Notes: generated by a model not told the origin, from the letters alone. Counted from the stretch's first letter, positions 9,137 through 18,095 are shown. The stretch is 64,000 nucleotides of DNA from Yoonia vestfoldensis (GCF_002158905.1 NZ_CP021431.1:3240001-3304000); one strand, 5' to 3'. Numbers and translations: made by a program.

Positions 9137-10390
9137 ATGCCCGCCCTATGCCGCGATTGCCTCACTACATTCGACAGCGACACCCGCTGTCCAGCCTGCC
9201 GGTCACCGCGCGTGACACGGCACCCCGAATTGTTCGACCTCGGCATCGCGCATATGGATTGCGATGCTTTCTATGCCTCGGTCGAAAAGCGCGACAATCC
9301 CGCGCTGGCGGATAAGCCGGTCATCATCGGCGGCGGCAGGCGCGGGGTGGTCTCTACCGCCTGCTATCTGGCACGGATCAAAGGCGTCAAATCCGCCATG
9401 CCGATGTTTCAGGCACTGAAGCTCTGCCCCGAGGCGGTGGTGATCAAGCCCCGCTTCGATGCCTATGTCAAAGCCTCGCGCGCGATCCGCGCGATGATGG
9501 ATGAACTGACCCCACAGGTCGAACCCCTGTCGCTGGACGAGGCCTTCATGGACCTGCGCGGCACAGCAAAACTGCACCATGCGCCACCTGCGGTCATGCT
9601 GGCGCGGCTGATCAAGCGGATGAAAGATGAATTGGGCCTGACGGGGTCAATCGGTCTGTCGCATAACAAGTTTCTGGCCAAGGTCGCGTCGGATCTGGAA
9701 AAGCCGCGCGGCTTTTCGATCATCGGCAAGGATGAGACCACCGCATTCCTGCGCCCGAAATCAGTGCGGCTGATCTGGGGGATCGGCCCTGCGGCGCAAG
9801 CCAGCCTCGATTCCGCCGGTATCCGCACCTTTGATGATCTGCTGCGCTGGGACCGGCGCGACCTGCAGGCACGATTCGGCAGCACGGGTGAACGGCTTTA
9901 CGCGCTCGCACGCGGCGAGGACGCGCGCCGGATCAGCCCCAATGCGCCGGTCAAGACATTGTCGAATGAAACCACCTTTCACGAAAACACCGCTGACCCC
10001 GATATTCTGGACGGCCATCTGTGGCGGATGGCCGAAAAGGTCAGCGCGCGGGCCAAGGCCACCGACAAGGCAGGGCGGGTCGTGCAGCTGAAACTCAAGA
10101 CAGCGGATTTCCGGCTGATCTCGAAACGGCAAAGCCTGCATCACCCGACGCAGCTGGCCGATACGATCTATCGCATAGCACGGGGGCTTTTCGATCAGGT
10201 GCCGGGGGCCGGGCCTTACCGGTTGCTGGGGGTCGGCCTGTCCGAGATCACGCATGCCGCAGATGCGGACCGGACCGGCGATCTGCTTGATCCTGCGGCA
10301 GGGCAACGGGCCAAGGCGGAACAGGCCACCGACCTGATCCGGCAAAAATTCGGGGCCGCGGCGATCATCAAAGGCCGGGCGCTGCGGTAA
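9137..10390 (+). CDS. dinB: DNA polymerase IV with an N-terminal Cys4 extension
   Basis: 417 residues of Y-family polymerase. The palm motif HMDCDAFYASVEKRDNP begins at about residue 39, the catalytic acidic pair is in LSLDEAFMDL, the HhH segment is GIGPAAQASLDSAGI, and a little-finger domain follows. The protein does error-prone translesion synthesis. The first 25 residues (CRDC...CPAC, two CxxC pairs 12 residues apart) form a probable zinc ribbon absent from E. coli DinB but seen in alphaproteobacterial homologues. Monocistronic and convergent with the next gene. Confidence 0.95.
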   Translation: MPALCRDCLTTFDSDTRCPACRSPRVTRHPELFDLGIAHMDCDAFYASVEKRDNPALADKPVIIGGGRRGVVSTACYLARIKGVKSAMPMFQALKLCPEAVVIKPRFDAYVKASRAIRAMMDELTPQVEPLSLDEAFMDLRGTAKLHHAPPAVMLARLIKRMKDELGLTGSIGLSHNKFLAKVASDLEKPRGFSIIGKDETTAFLRPKSVRLIWGIGPAAQASLDSAGIRTFDDLLRWDRRDLQARFGSTGERLYALARGEDARRISPNAPVKTLSNETTFHENTADPDILDGHLWRMAEKVSARAKATDKAGRVVQLKLKTADFRLISKRQSLHHPTQLADTIYRIARGLFDQVPGAGPYRLLGVGLSEITHAADADRTGDLLDPAAGQRAKAEQATDLIRQKFGAAAIIKGRALR

Positions 10391-10408
10391 GGTGGATCAT
10401 GATCCACC
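10391..10408. terminator. Perfect 18-bp palindrome filling the gap between two convergent stop codons
   Basis: GGTGGATCATGATCCACC is its own reverse complement and begins on the base after the dinB TAA and ends on the base before the complementary stop of the opposing gene. It can form a stem on either transcript and is followed by CCCTAC, as in other repeats of this genome group. Confidence 0.6.
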
Positions 10409-11272
10409 CTACTCTGCGGCGACGCGCAGATCGGTGATCCGTCCAATACCGGCAAGGCTGGCGATCACCCCGTCCAACAGGTCCCGGAACGCCTCGAAAT
10501 TGGCACCGGGCGTCAGGGTCTTTTCATTCATGTAAAGCGCGCGGTCGATCTCGACCTGAATGGCATGCTGCTGGCGTGACGGGCGGCCATAATGCTGCGT
10601 GATATAAGCCCCCGCAAAAGGCATGTTGCGCGCCACTTTCAGCCCCGCCGCGACAAAAGCGGCCTCGACCTGATCCACCACCACGCCCGAGGCGGTCGCC
10701 CCGAAACGGTCTCCGAGCACGACATCAGGGCGGCCCGCACCGGGTGGGCCCATGTTTTCCAGCGCTTCATGCGGCATCGAATGGCAATCAATCAGGATCG
10801 CCTGACCGAAATCAGTCAGGTTTTGATCCAGCAACATCTGCAAACGGTCGTGATAGGGCCGCCAATATTGGGCGACCCGGTGATGCGCCTCGACCAGCGT
10901 CATCTTGCCGCGATAGATCTGCCGGCCATTCGCCACGACACGCGGAACAACGCCCAGACCGCTGGCAATACGCGGGTTATGGGCGTGACGCCGGGCGCCC
11001 TCGATCAGGGCCGGGTCAAATTCATCGGGTCCACGATTGAGATCTAGAAAAGCACGCGGCGCGGTGGCTGTCAGGAACGGCGCGCCATGCAGCGGTGCCG
11101 ATGCAAAGAGCAGATCAACGAATGCATCTTCGGAGGACCGGATTTCCTGCGCATCCAGCACCGCGCGGCGCAGAAAGGCCGCAGGATAATCGCGCCCGCT
11201 GTGTGGCGAGGCGAAAACAACGCTGGTCGAACGCGTCTCTGGCAGGGCAAGATGATAGGGCGATGGCGGCAA
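10409..11272 (-). CDS. N-formylglutamate amidohydrolase family protein
   Basis: 287 residues of the FGase/HutG-type zinc hydrolase family: SPHSGRDYPAAFL near the N-terminus, FLDLNRGPDEFDP, ILIDCHSMP and YITQHYGRPSRQQHAIQVEIDRALYM, carrying the metal-binding His/Asp/Glu residues. The reference reaction releases formate from N-formylglutamate in histidine degradation, but there are no hut genes here, so the substrate is uncertain. Convergent with dinB. Confidence 0.87.
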   Translation of the reverse strand: MPPSPYHLALPETRSTSVVFASPHSGRDYPAAFLRRAVLDAQEIRSSEDAFVDLLFASAPLHGAPFLTATAPRAFLDLNRGPDEFDPALIEGARRHAHNPRIASGLGVVPRVVANGRQIYRGKMTLVEAHHRVAQYWRPYHDRLQMLLDQNLTDFGQAILIDCHSMPHEALENMGPPGAGRPDVVLGDRFGATASGVVVDQVEAAFVAAGLKVARNMPFAGAYITQHYGRPSRQQHAIQVEIDRALYMNEKTLTPGANFEAFRDLLDGVIASLAGIGRITDLRVAAE

Positions 11273-11328
11273 TGAAACACTCCTTCACAGCCCCAAGCTA
11301 GCGCATTTCTGGAAATGAGCAAAAGCCC

Positions 11329-11357
11329 TTGATCCCTGTTCCGACTCCTTTTATAGA
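11329..11357 (+). promoter_or_regulatory. Sigma-70 promoter for tRNA-Val
   Basis: TTGATC (11329-11334) and TATAGA (11352-11357) are spaced by 17 bp. The predicted start is about 60 bp upstream of the tRNA; a hairpin (8-bp stem GCGTCCTA/TAGGACGC, 11383-11406) lies in the leader. Confidence 0.6.
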
Positions 11358-11425
11358 CCGCACGACTGACGCGGTTCATGCCGCGTCCTATTTCTTTGTA
11401 GGACGCATCAGACCGCCGACGGCAT

Positions 11426-11500
11426 GGATGATTAGCTCAGCGGTAGAGCACTTCGTTGACATCGAAGGGGTCACTGGTTCGATCCCAGTATCGTCCACCA
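11426..11500 (+). tRNA. tRNA-Val (anticodon GAC)
   Basis: 75 nt with CCA encoded. Acceptor GGATGAT pairs with ATCGTCC (one G-T pair), the D arm is TAGCTCAGCGGTAGAGCA, the anticodon arm CTTCG-TTGACAT-CGAAG gives GAC at 11458-11460, and the T arm is CTGGTTCGATCCCAG. No introns or defects seen. Confidence 0.97.
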
Positions 11501-11573
11501 TGAATTCGCGGGGCTTGCCCCATATTTTAACCCAAGGCGCAATCCGCGCGCCGCGACATGAAGGACACGCACC

Positions 11574-11699
11574 ATGAAGGTCCGTAACTCCCTCCGCTCG
11601 CTCAAGCAGCGCCATCGCGATTGCCGCGTCGTGCGCCGCAAGGGCCGCGTCTATGTGATCAACAAGACGCAACGCCGGTTCAAGGCCCGTCAGGGCTAA
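11574..11699 (+). CDS. rpmJ: 50S ribosomal protein L36 (zinc-less type)
   Basis: 41 residues, [12 protein letters not shown]...RRFKARQG, very basic. It matches the longer bacterial L36 form that keeps VRNSLRSLK and [11 protein letters not shown] but lacks the CCHC zinc ligands (only one Cys here). Start ATG at 11574 has AAGGACACGC upstream. It follows tRNA-Val by 73 bp and ends in a terminator. Confidence 0.93.
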   Translation: MKVRNSLRSLKQRHRDCRVVRRKGRVYVINKTQRRFKARQG

Positions 11700-11721
11700 G
11701 ACCTGCAACAGCAGCAGATCG

Positions 11722-11757
11722 AAAAAGGTCGCATCCTTCGGGGCGCGGCCTTTTTCT
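11722..11757 (+). terminator. Terminator after rpmJ
   Basis: AAAAAGGTCGC (11722-11732) pairs with GCGGCCTTTTT (11745-11755) across a 12-nt loop, ending in a T run, 23 bp after the rpmJ stop. Confidence 0.75.
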
Positions 11758-11868
11758 TTGCGCTGGGTTCATGAAATTGAAGGCTCGGGGTCATAGAGAC
11801 TGGCCAAACACGGCGGGGCTGTCATAGGCTCGCGCTGCTCTCGGTTTGATTGTCATAGAGGAAAGCAC

Positions 11869-13068
11869 ATGGCCCGTAGATCCCTTTTCCAACCAGCCGC
11901 ATTATCGTTCCTTTTGCTGGGCATCGCCGCCCCTGCGTTCGCGCAGGACCTTTGCGGTGGCACCGGCGCTGGCGGCCAGTGGATCGGCGGCAACGAAAGC
12001 AGCTCGGATATCACAACAGCCGATAATTTCCGCGAACAGATGGCGCTGGTGCTGGGGGGCAATGATTATGTGGCCCTGTTCACGCTCTCGGCTGCGACGG
12101 ATGTCCGGCTGGAGGCTGCGGGGCGCGGGGCGGGTGATCCGATGATCGACCTGCTGCATGCGGATGGTCGCCTGATCCTGTCGGATGACGATTCCGGTGG
12201 CAATGCCGCAGCGCGCGCCGAAACCAGCCTTGACGCCGGCACCTATTGCATGGCGATGCGCAGCTATGATGGCGGGCCGATGACCGCATTCGTCCGCATC
12301 GGGCGGCAGGACCATGCCCCCCTGACCGAAGGTATCAGCCTGCAGGGCGATCCCGGCACCAGCGGCACTTGTTCCGAGGCCATGCCGATTGGCCCGCTGG
12401 GCAGCAGCGTCACCGGTTCGGCCTTCGACACCCCCTATTGGAGCTTTACCCTTGATAGCCCCACAGCGGTGACCATCACTGCGATGAACGAATCTGCTGA
12501 TCCGGTGATCACGCTTTTCGATGCCGCCGAGAATTACATCGCCGAGAATGACGATTATGACGGGTTGAATTCACGCATCGACATGACAGAACCGCTTGGC
12601 GCGGGGACCTATTGCATCGCGCTTGATGCCCTGTCCGATGACAGCGCACCGATCACCCTGACGGTCAGCGCATATAACCCGCAGGCCGCCTTGCTGGCGG
12701 TCTATGACCGCGGCGATGCGGCACCACCGCTGGACGGGACCGTGCCGGTGACCGAGCTTGGTCTTGTGAGCACCCGCATCCGGCAGGATGTGAATGCCAG
12801 CGCCAGCGCCTCTTGGTTCACCATCGATGTCGACACGCCCGGCCTGCTGGTGCTGGAAGCTATCGGCAATGCCAGCGCCGATCCGGTTCTGGTGATCTTT
12901 GACGATCTTGGCCGCGAGATTGGCCGGAACGATGATTATGGCAACGGGCTGGACAGCCTGATCGCGGCACGGGTGGATGCCGGGACCTATGTCGTCGGTG
13001 TGTGGAAATACGGCGAAGGTCTGGGCCTGATCCGCCTGCTGATCGAACGCTACGTTCCCGCCCAATAA
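11869..13068 (+). CDS. Secreted three-repeat protein with PPC-like beta domains
   Basis: 399 residues. A signal peptide (SLFQPAALSFLLLGIAAPAFAQ) is followed by three repeats of roughly 95 residues (about 50-145, 180-275, 305-397). Each has the pattern VxLEAxxxADPxIxLFDxxGxxIxxNDDY...LxAGTYxxxV, as in bacterial pre-peptidase C-terminal (PPC) domains, which fold as beta sandwiches on secreted proteins. No catalytic domain is present. RBS GAGGAAAG precedes the ATG. It converges on the caspase-like gene; that gene's product is also exported. Confidence 0.8.
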   Translation: MARRSLFQPAALSFLLLGIAAPAFAQDLCGGTGAGGQWIGGNESSSDITTADNFREQMALVLGGNDYVALFTLSAATDVRLEAAGRGAGDPMIDLLHADGRLILSDDDSGGNAAARAETSLDAGTYCMAMRSYDGGPMTAFVRIGRQDHAPLTEGISLQGDPGTSGTCSEAMPIGPLGSSVTGSAFDTPYWSFTLDSPTAVTITAMNESADPVITLFDAAENYIAENDDYDGLNSRIDMTEPLGAGTYCIALDALSDDSAPITLTVSAYNPQAALLAVYDRGDAAPPLDGTVPVTELGLVSTRIRQDVNASASASWFTIDVDTPGLLVLEAIGNASADPVLVIFDDLGREIGRNDDYGNGLDSLIAARVDAGTYVVGVWKYGEGLGLIRLLIERYVPAQ

Positions 13069-13078
13069 GCGGCAGGCC

Positions 13079-14545
13079 TCAGCGCGCGAATGTATCCGTC
13101 AACAGGCGCGCCAGCGTCGGCTGATCCAGATAGCCGGTTGCGGGCAGGCTGCTGCGGGCCTGATAGCGGCTGATGGCCGCGCGCGTGTCACGGTCGAACC
13201 GGCCATCGACAGCACCCGGCGCATCGCCCATCTGCTCCAGCCTGCTTTCGATCAGCCGTGCCATGACCGGGTTGATGTTCAAACCATCCTCGATTGCGCG
13301 GGCCTGATCGGTGCTGTCGTCATCCTGCAACGCCTCTGTGGCCTGATCCGCGAACAGCCCTTGGGGATAGCGGTTCAGATAGGCGCGATAGCCCGCCTGC
13401 GTGCCGCGCGCGCCGGTTTCTTCCCAATAGGCGCGGTCCAGCCTTTCGTCCTCGGCCTGTGCGCGGGCAGCGGCGGCATCGGCTTCGGCCTGTCGGCGGC
13501 TGGCCTGCGCGTCGATCCGGCTGATCTGTTCGCGCGTCAGATACCCGGTCTGCGCGAACCCGTTGATCTGTTGCCAGTTGCGGATCGCGCGGCGGGTGCC
13601 TTGGCCGAAAATGCCGTCCACGCCGCGCGTGTCATATGCCAGCAGGGTCAGGTCGCCTTGGATCGCACGGCGGTCCGCGCGGGTCAGGCCCAGCGCAGTT
13701 TCTGTCTGTTCGGCAAGGCGGATCGGGTCGTTTTCGATCTGATCCAGCAGGCGGCGGGCCTCGGCGGCATAGGGGCTATCGGGAAAGCCGAGCAGGAACA
13801 CGCGATAGGCATCGGCGGTATTTTCGGCCTGTGCATCCTGCCAGAATGGCAAAGCGGCATCATTGGGACGGGTGGTTTGGACAAGGCCCGCCTCTTCACG
13901 TTGCATGACAAGGCTGCGGGGCTGATAGCCCAGCACCTGCACCGCACGGGTATTGCGCGCGAAAGCCATCACATCGGCCCCTTGCACGGCAACCGCATCG
14001 ATCACGATATTATCGGCAACATTCGGCGGCCCATAAAGAACGGTCACGCCCTGCGGGATGTCCAACTCTCCCAGACCCTGACGCAGATAGGGGTCAATCC
14101 GGCTGGTATCGCTGATATCCAGCCCAAGGATCAGCAGGCCACGCCCCGGCGTCTGCGCAAGCACGGCAAGAACCGAATCGATCGACAAAGCCTTGTCCAG
14201 CGAGAACAGGCCGGGCTGCGCTGGCGCATCACCGGCCAGCAGCCATGTCCGGCGGCCATCGGTGACAAAGCGCCCCGAGAGACCAATCACCAGCCGGTCG
14301 GCACCCTGCTCATCCTCGGCCAGGCGGTCCAGCAGACGGCGCATATCGGCCGCGGCGCCGTTTTCCAGCGAGCTGACAGCATAGCCCGCATCCCGCAGCG
14401 CACTGATCCCGACGACAATATCCGTCGCCCCTGCGACACGGCGGAACGCATCATAACGGTCGACCCCCATCAGCAAGGCCGCATCATCCGCCACAAGAGG
14501 TGTCGTCAGCATCACAAAGGCGGCGGTCAGGGTCCATCGGCGCAT
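13079..14545 (-). CDS. Exported caspase-like (pseudo-peptidase) protein with two peptidoglycan-binding domains
   Basis: 488 residues. Signal peptide at 1-19 (RRWTLTAAFVMLTTPLVA). Residues 20-200 look like a caspase/metacaspase (peptidase C14) fold: ALLMGVDRYDAF at the N-terminus, LVIGLSGRF where active enzymes have YSGHG, and GLLILGLDISDTS where they have the DACR segment, so both catalytic His and Cys appear lost. A linker with an Ala/Glu-rich helix follows. Two PG_binding_1 domains lie at about 280-345 (VDGIFGQGTRRAIRNWQQ...GYLTREQ) and 425-485 (VDGRFDRDTRAAISRYQ...GYLDQPT). Probably a periplasmic wall-associated scaffold; function unknown. Confidence 0.78.
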   Translation of the reverse strand: MRRWTLTAAFVMLTTPLVADDAALLMGVDRYDAFRRVAGATDIVVGISALRDAGYAVSSLENGAAADMRRLLDRLAEDEQGADRLVIGLSGRFVTDGRRTWLLAGDAPAQPGLFSLDKALSIDSVLAVLAQTPGRGLLILGLDISDTSRIDPYLRQGLGELDIPQGVTVLYGPPNVADNIVIDAVAVQGADVMAFARNTRAVQVLGYQPRSLVMQREEAGLVQTTRPNDAALPFWQDAQAENTADAYRVFLLGFPDSPYAAEARRLLDQIENDPIRLAEQTETALGLTRADRRAIQGDLTLLAYDTRGVDGIFGQGTRRAIRNWQQINGFAQTGYLTREQISRIDAQASRRQAEADAAAARAQAEDERLDRAYWEETGARGTQAGYRAYLNRYPQGLFADQATEALQDDDSTDQARAIEDGLNINPVMARLIESRLEQMGDAPGAVDGRFDRDTRAAISRYQARSSLPATGYLDQPTLARLLTDTFAR

Positions 14546-14563
14546 CGGCTGTCTTCTTTCCTA

Positions 14564-15760
14564 TCAGGTGTCATAGGTCCGGCGATCCTCGATCACGAGC
14601 CCGTCGCGCGGCAAGGTGCCGGGGGGACAACAGATCACATCGCCTTTGAGTTTCAAAATATCGACAACGGCAGTGGCGATGGCGGTGGCATCCAGCCCCG
14701 CGCCCTCGACATGGACCTGCATCACATCGGCATCGCCCATGCGGTCAGCGATGATACGGGCGCGCGCCGCACCGACCTTGGCCACAAGGGCAGCCACCTG
14801 TTCAGGGCGCACGAACATGCCCTTGATCTTGGTGGTCTGGTCGGCGCGGCCCATCCAGCCCTTGATGCGCAGATTGCTGCGCCCGCAGGGGCTGGTGCCG
14901 GGCATCGCAGCGCTCATATCGCCGGTGGCGAAGCGGATCAGCGGATAATCGGGGTTCAGCGAGGTGACCACGACCTCGCCCACATCGCCGGGGGCGACCG
15001 GATCGCCGGTGCCGGGGGTGACGATTTCGACGATCACGCCTTCGTCGACGATCATGCCTTCGCCGGGGGCGGTTTCATAGGCGACATGGCCCAGATCGGC
15101 GGTGGCATAGCATTGCAGGCAGGTGATCCCGCGGTCGGCGTAATACTGGCGCAGCTGCGGAAACAGCGCCCCACCCGAGACAGCGGCTTTGGTGATCTGC
15201 AAGCTGACGCCCATCTCATCGGCTTTTTCGAGGATCACCTTGAGGTAATCAGGCGTCCCCGCATAAGCGGTGGTGCCGATATCCGCAGCGGCACGGACCT
15301 GCAATTCGGTCTGGCCAGTACCCGCAGGCAGCACGGCAGCCCCGACAGCGCGCGCCCCGTTCTCGAACATCGTGCCCGCAGGCGTCAGGTGATAGCCGAA
15401 ACAATTCTGCACGATATCGCCAGGGCCGATGCCGCAGGCATGCAAGAACCGCCCGAAACGCCACCAATCATGTGACGACCCACCCGGTTCATAGATCGGG
15501 CCGGGGGATTGGAACACATGGGTCATGTTGGCCACATGCAGCCCCCCGAACGGTGGCTGCGCCTTTTGCCAGCCGCCAAGGTCGGATTTGCGCAGGACCG
15601 GAAACTTTGCCAAATCCGCCAATGACGTGACCACGACATCGGGCAGACCGGCCCCCGGCATCGCACGCACCAGCGCTATCTGCGCGCGCAGCGCGTCAAG
15701 CTGGGCTGCGGCCCGCGCCTCTGGCCTGCGTGTTTCCAGATCGTCGAAATAGCTCGTCAT
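14564..15760 (-). CDS. Phenylacetate-CoA-ligase-like (PaaK family) AMP-forming enzyme
   Basis: 398 residues of the PaaK/adenylate-forming family. Visible: FPVLRKSDLGGW, YEPGGSSHDWWRFGRF, AYAGTPDYL, QCYATADLGHVAYE (the adenylate loop, normally Y-x-TE-x-G), GEVVVTSLNPDYPLIRFATGD, and DQTTKIKGMFVRPEQVA with the hinge. Such enzymes activate aryl or alkanoic acids to CoA thioesters. It lies 127 bp after livF on the same strand, separated by two hairpin repeats, so probably belongs to the LIV/ligase group. The substrate is not deducible; no paa genes are present. Confidence 0.85.
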   Translation of the reverse strand: MTSYFDDLETRRPEARAAAQLDALRAQIALVRAMPGAGLPDVVVTSLADLAKFPVLRKSDLGGWQKAQPPFGGLHVANMTHVFQSPGPIYEPGGSSHDWWRFGRFLHACGIGPGDIVQNCFGYHLTPAGTMFENGARAVGAAVLPAGTGQTELQVRAAADIGTTAYAGTPDYLKVILEKADEMGVSLQITKAAVSGGALFPQLRQYYADRGITCLQCYATADLGHVAYETAPGEGMIVDEGVIVEIVTPGTGDPVAPGDVGEVVVTSLNPDYPLIRFATGDMSAAMPGTSPCGRSNLRIKGWMGRADQTTKIKGMFVRPEQVAALVAKVGAARARIIADRMGDADVMQVHVEGAGLDATAIATAVVDILKLKGDVICCPPGTLPRDGLVIEDRRTYDT

Positions 15761-15830
15761 CAGTGTCTCCTGTCCACATCAAGGCAGCGACGTGGATAGG
15801 GGCAGGTCTGGCCCTGCACGCACTGCTATT

Positions 15831-15888
15831 CAATAGCGCCCCTTGCGCGGGGCGCGGGTCAATAGCGCCCCATGCGCGGGGCGCAGGT
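15831..15888. repeat. Two tandem 29-bp hairpin repeats between livF and the PaaK-like gene
   Basis: Copies 15831-15859 and 15860-15888 differ at two positions (CAATAGCGCCCCTTGCGCGG versus CAATAGCGCCCCATGCGCGG, then GGCGCGGGT versus GGCGCAGGT). Each folds as GCGCCCC/GGGGCGC. Copy 2 ends on the last base of the livF stop codon, so both hairpins are in the 3' leader of livF mRNA and may stabilise or attenuate it. Confidence 0.85.
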
Positions 15889-16703
15889 TACGCCAACCAG
15901 CGCTTGCGGCGTCGATAGCTGCGCACATCGCGAAAGGATTTGCGCCCCTCATCCGACATGCCCAGATAGAATTCCTTCACATCGGGGTTTTCACGCAATT
16001 CAGCGGCGGGGCCTTCCATCACGACGCGCCCGCTTTCAAGGATATAGCCCTGATGCGCGAACCGCAGGGCGACATTGGTATTCTGTTCGGCCAAAAGGAA
16101 GGACACGCCCTCGTTTTCATTGAGGTTCTTCACGATGGTGAAAATCTCTTCCACCAGCTGCGGCGCAAGACCCATCGAGGGTTCATCCAGCAGGATCGTC
16201 TCTGGCCGCGACATCAACGCGCGGCCGATGGCGCACATCTGCTGTTCGCCGCCCGAGGTATAGCCCGCCTGACTTTTGCGCCGTTCTTTCAGACGCGGGA
16301 AATAGGTATAGACCATCTCAAGATCGGCCGCGACCGCCGCCCCGCCATCGCGGCGGGTATAGGCACCGGTCAGCAGGTTTTCCTCGACCGTCAGATGTTC
16401 GAAACAATGCCGGCCTTCCATGACCTGCACGACGCCTTTCTTGACCAAAGCCTCGGGCGACAGGTGATGCACGGATTCGCCGCGATACAGCACCGACCCT
16501 TTCGTCACCTCGCCGCGTTCGGAATGCAAAAGGTTCGATATCGCCTTGAGCGTGGTGGTCTTGCCCGCGCCATTGCCACCCAAAAGCGCGGTGATCCCGC
16601 CTTTGGGTACGTTCAGCGACACGCCTTTGAGCACCAGAATGACGTGATTATAGATCACTTCGATATTGTTGACCTCAAGCAGGGTCTCTTTGGTATCGGG
16701 CAT
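15888..16703 (-). CDS. livF: LIV-type ABC importer, ATPase LivF
   Basis: 271 residues. Walker A GGNGAGKTT, ABC signature TSGGEQQ and Walker B TILLDEP followed by the LivF-type ALRFAHQGYILESGRVV. ATG at 16703 is preceded by GGAG at 8 nt; the frame extends further without an SD. One of the two cytoplasmic ATPases of a hydrophobic amino-acid (HAAT)-type importer. The product is about 30 residues longer at its C-terminus than E. coli LivF (RKSFRDVRSYRRRKRW). Confidence 0.95.
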   Translation of the reverse strand: MPDTKETLLEVNNIEVIYNHVILVLKGVSLNVPKGGITALLGGNGAGKTTTLKAISNLLHSERGEVTKGSVLYRGESVHHLSPEALVKKGVVQVMEGRHCFEHLTVEENLLTGAYTRRDGGAAVAADLEMVYTYFPRLKERRKSQAGYTSGGEQQMCAIGRALMSRPETILLDEPSMGLAPQLVEEIFTIVKNLNENEGVSFLLAEQNTNVALRFAHQGYILESGRVVMEGPAAELRENPDVKEFYLGMSDEGRKSFRDVRSYRRRKRWLA

Positions 16704-16754
16704 CGCTGTCTCCATGGGAAACGGACGGCCCAAAGGCCGCCCGTGGTGATGTGC

Positions 16755-18038
16755 TTACAGACAGCCGGGGGTGATCCCGCTTTCCGCAGCAAAGGCGGCG
16801 GAATCCTCGGCAACCAGCGGCGCGATGACAGAGGCATCGGGCGAGATGAAACCCGTCAGCGGCTCCCAGACACCGGCAGAGGCGTTCCATTGCTGCACAA
16901 GGCCCTGGCCCGTGCCGCCATGGTTCTGGCAGGTGACCGCGAATTCCGGCCCGATCCCTTCCATGCCCAGTTCAGCCATGCGGGCATTGGTGATCTCCAG
17001 CGCTTCCATCCCGTCACGCACCATCGGCGCTGTCACATCGGAAACGCCGTGGATCTCTTGCGCCTTGGCAATGGCCTCGGCAGCCAGCATGGCGGCATAC
17101 ATGCCACGGACATAAAGCACCGAGCCAAGGTTCGATCCGTCACCGGCGGCATTGCCTGCGTCATGCACAAGGCTCTGGATTTCCGCCAGCACCGGGTAAT
17201 CGATGATCGGGTTCATGTTCAGCGATTTATAGCCATTGGCGGCCATGCCCGCAGGTGTCACGTCATGTTCCGCCCCGGCCCACCAATTGCCGATGAAGTT
17301 TTCCATCGGGAAACCGATATTCGCGGCTTCTTGCACGGCCACCTGGTTCATCACGCCCCAGCCCCACATCACCACATAATCAGGGCGTTCGCGCCGGATT
17401 TGCAGCCATTGCGATTTCTGTTCCTGACCGGGGTGATCCACCGCCAGCTGGGTCAATTTGAACCCATGCAGCGCCGACAGTTCCTCCAGCGTGCGGATCG
17501 GTTCCTTGCCATAGGCGGAATTGTGATAGACCAGCGCGATGGTCTTGCCATCCAGCGACCCACCATTTTCATCCAGCAGGTAATTCACCGCGACCGAGGC
17601 GGCATCCCAGTAATTGGCGGGATAGTTGAAGACCCAGTTGAACACCTCGCCATTGGCAGCGGATGTGCGGCCATAGCCCATCGTGTGCAGCGGGATATTG
17701 TCGGCCGTGGTGCGCGGGATCAGCTGATAGGTGATGCCCGTGGACAAGGGCTGATAGATCAACGCGCCTTCGCCCTTGGTCGCCTCATAGCATTCGACAC
17801 CGCGTTCGGTGTTATAGGCGGTCTCGCATTCGATCACGCGGACCGTTTCGCCGCCGATCCCGCCGTCACGGGCATTCAGCAGCGCAAAGTAATCCTGATA
17901 GCCATCCGAAAACGGCACGCCGCCCGCGGCATAGGGGCCGGTGCGATAGCTCAGATCCGGTATCACCAGATCGGCCATTGCGGTGCCTGCGGCCATCGCG
18001 CCGGCCAAGGCCGTTGCGGCCAGTGTCTTCATCTTCAT
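16755..18038 (-). CDS. livK: LIV-type ABC importer, periplasmic substrate-binding protein
   Basis: 427 residues with a Sec signal peptide (MKMKTLAATALAGAMAAGTAMA) and a type-1 periplasmic binding fold (peripla_BP_6): GPYAAGGVPFSDGYQDYFALLNARDGGIGG, KTIALVYHNSAYGKEP and GSVLYVRGMYAAMLAAEAI. GAGGAGAAACCG precedes ATG. It is larger than LivK/LivJ (about 345 mature residues) and of the kind often specific for aromatic or aliphatic acids or amides rather than leucine, so livK is a family label. Lies between livM and livF. Confidence 0.92.
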   Translation of the reverse strand: MKMKTLAATALAGAMAAGTAMADLVIPDLSYRTGPYAAGGVPFSDGYQDYFALLNARDGGIGGETVRVIECETAYNTERGVECYEATKGEGALIYQPLSTGITYQLIPRTTADNIPLHTMGYGRTSAANGEVFNWVFNYPANYWDAASVAVNYLLDENGGSLDGKTIALVYHNSAYGKEPIRTLEELSALHGFKLTQLAVDHPGQEQKSQWLQIRRERPDYVVMWGWGVMNQVAVQEAANIGFPMENFIGNWWAGAEHDVTPAGMAANGYKSLNMNPIIDYPVLAEIQSLVHDAGNAAGDGSNLGSVLYVRGMYAAMLAAEAIAKAQEIHGVSDVTAPMVRDGMEALEITNARMAELGMEGIGPEFAVTCQNHGGTGQGLVQQWNASAGVWEPLTGFISPDASVIAPLVAEDSAAFAAESGITPGCL

Positions 18039-18095
18039 CGGTTTCTCCTCCCAATGGTTAAGATTGTTCTGCCGGGGTGTGCCCCGATCCGTCTT

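Noticed and set aside
13361..15475. 704-codon open frame on the plus strand
   Set aside because: Antisense to the caspase-like and PaaK-like genes, low complexity and no recognisable fold.
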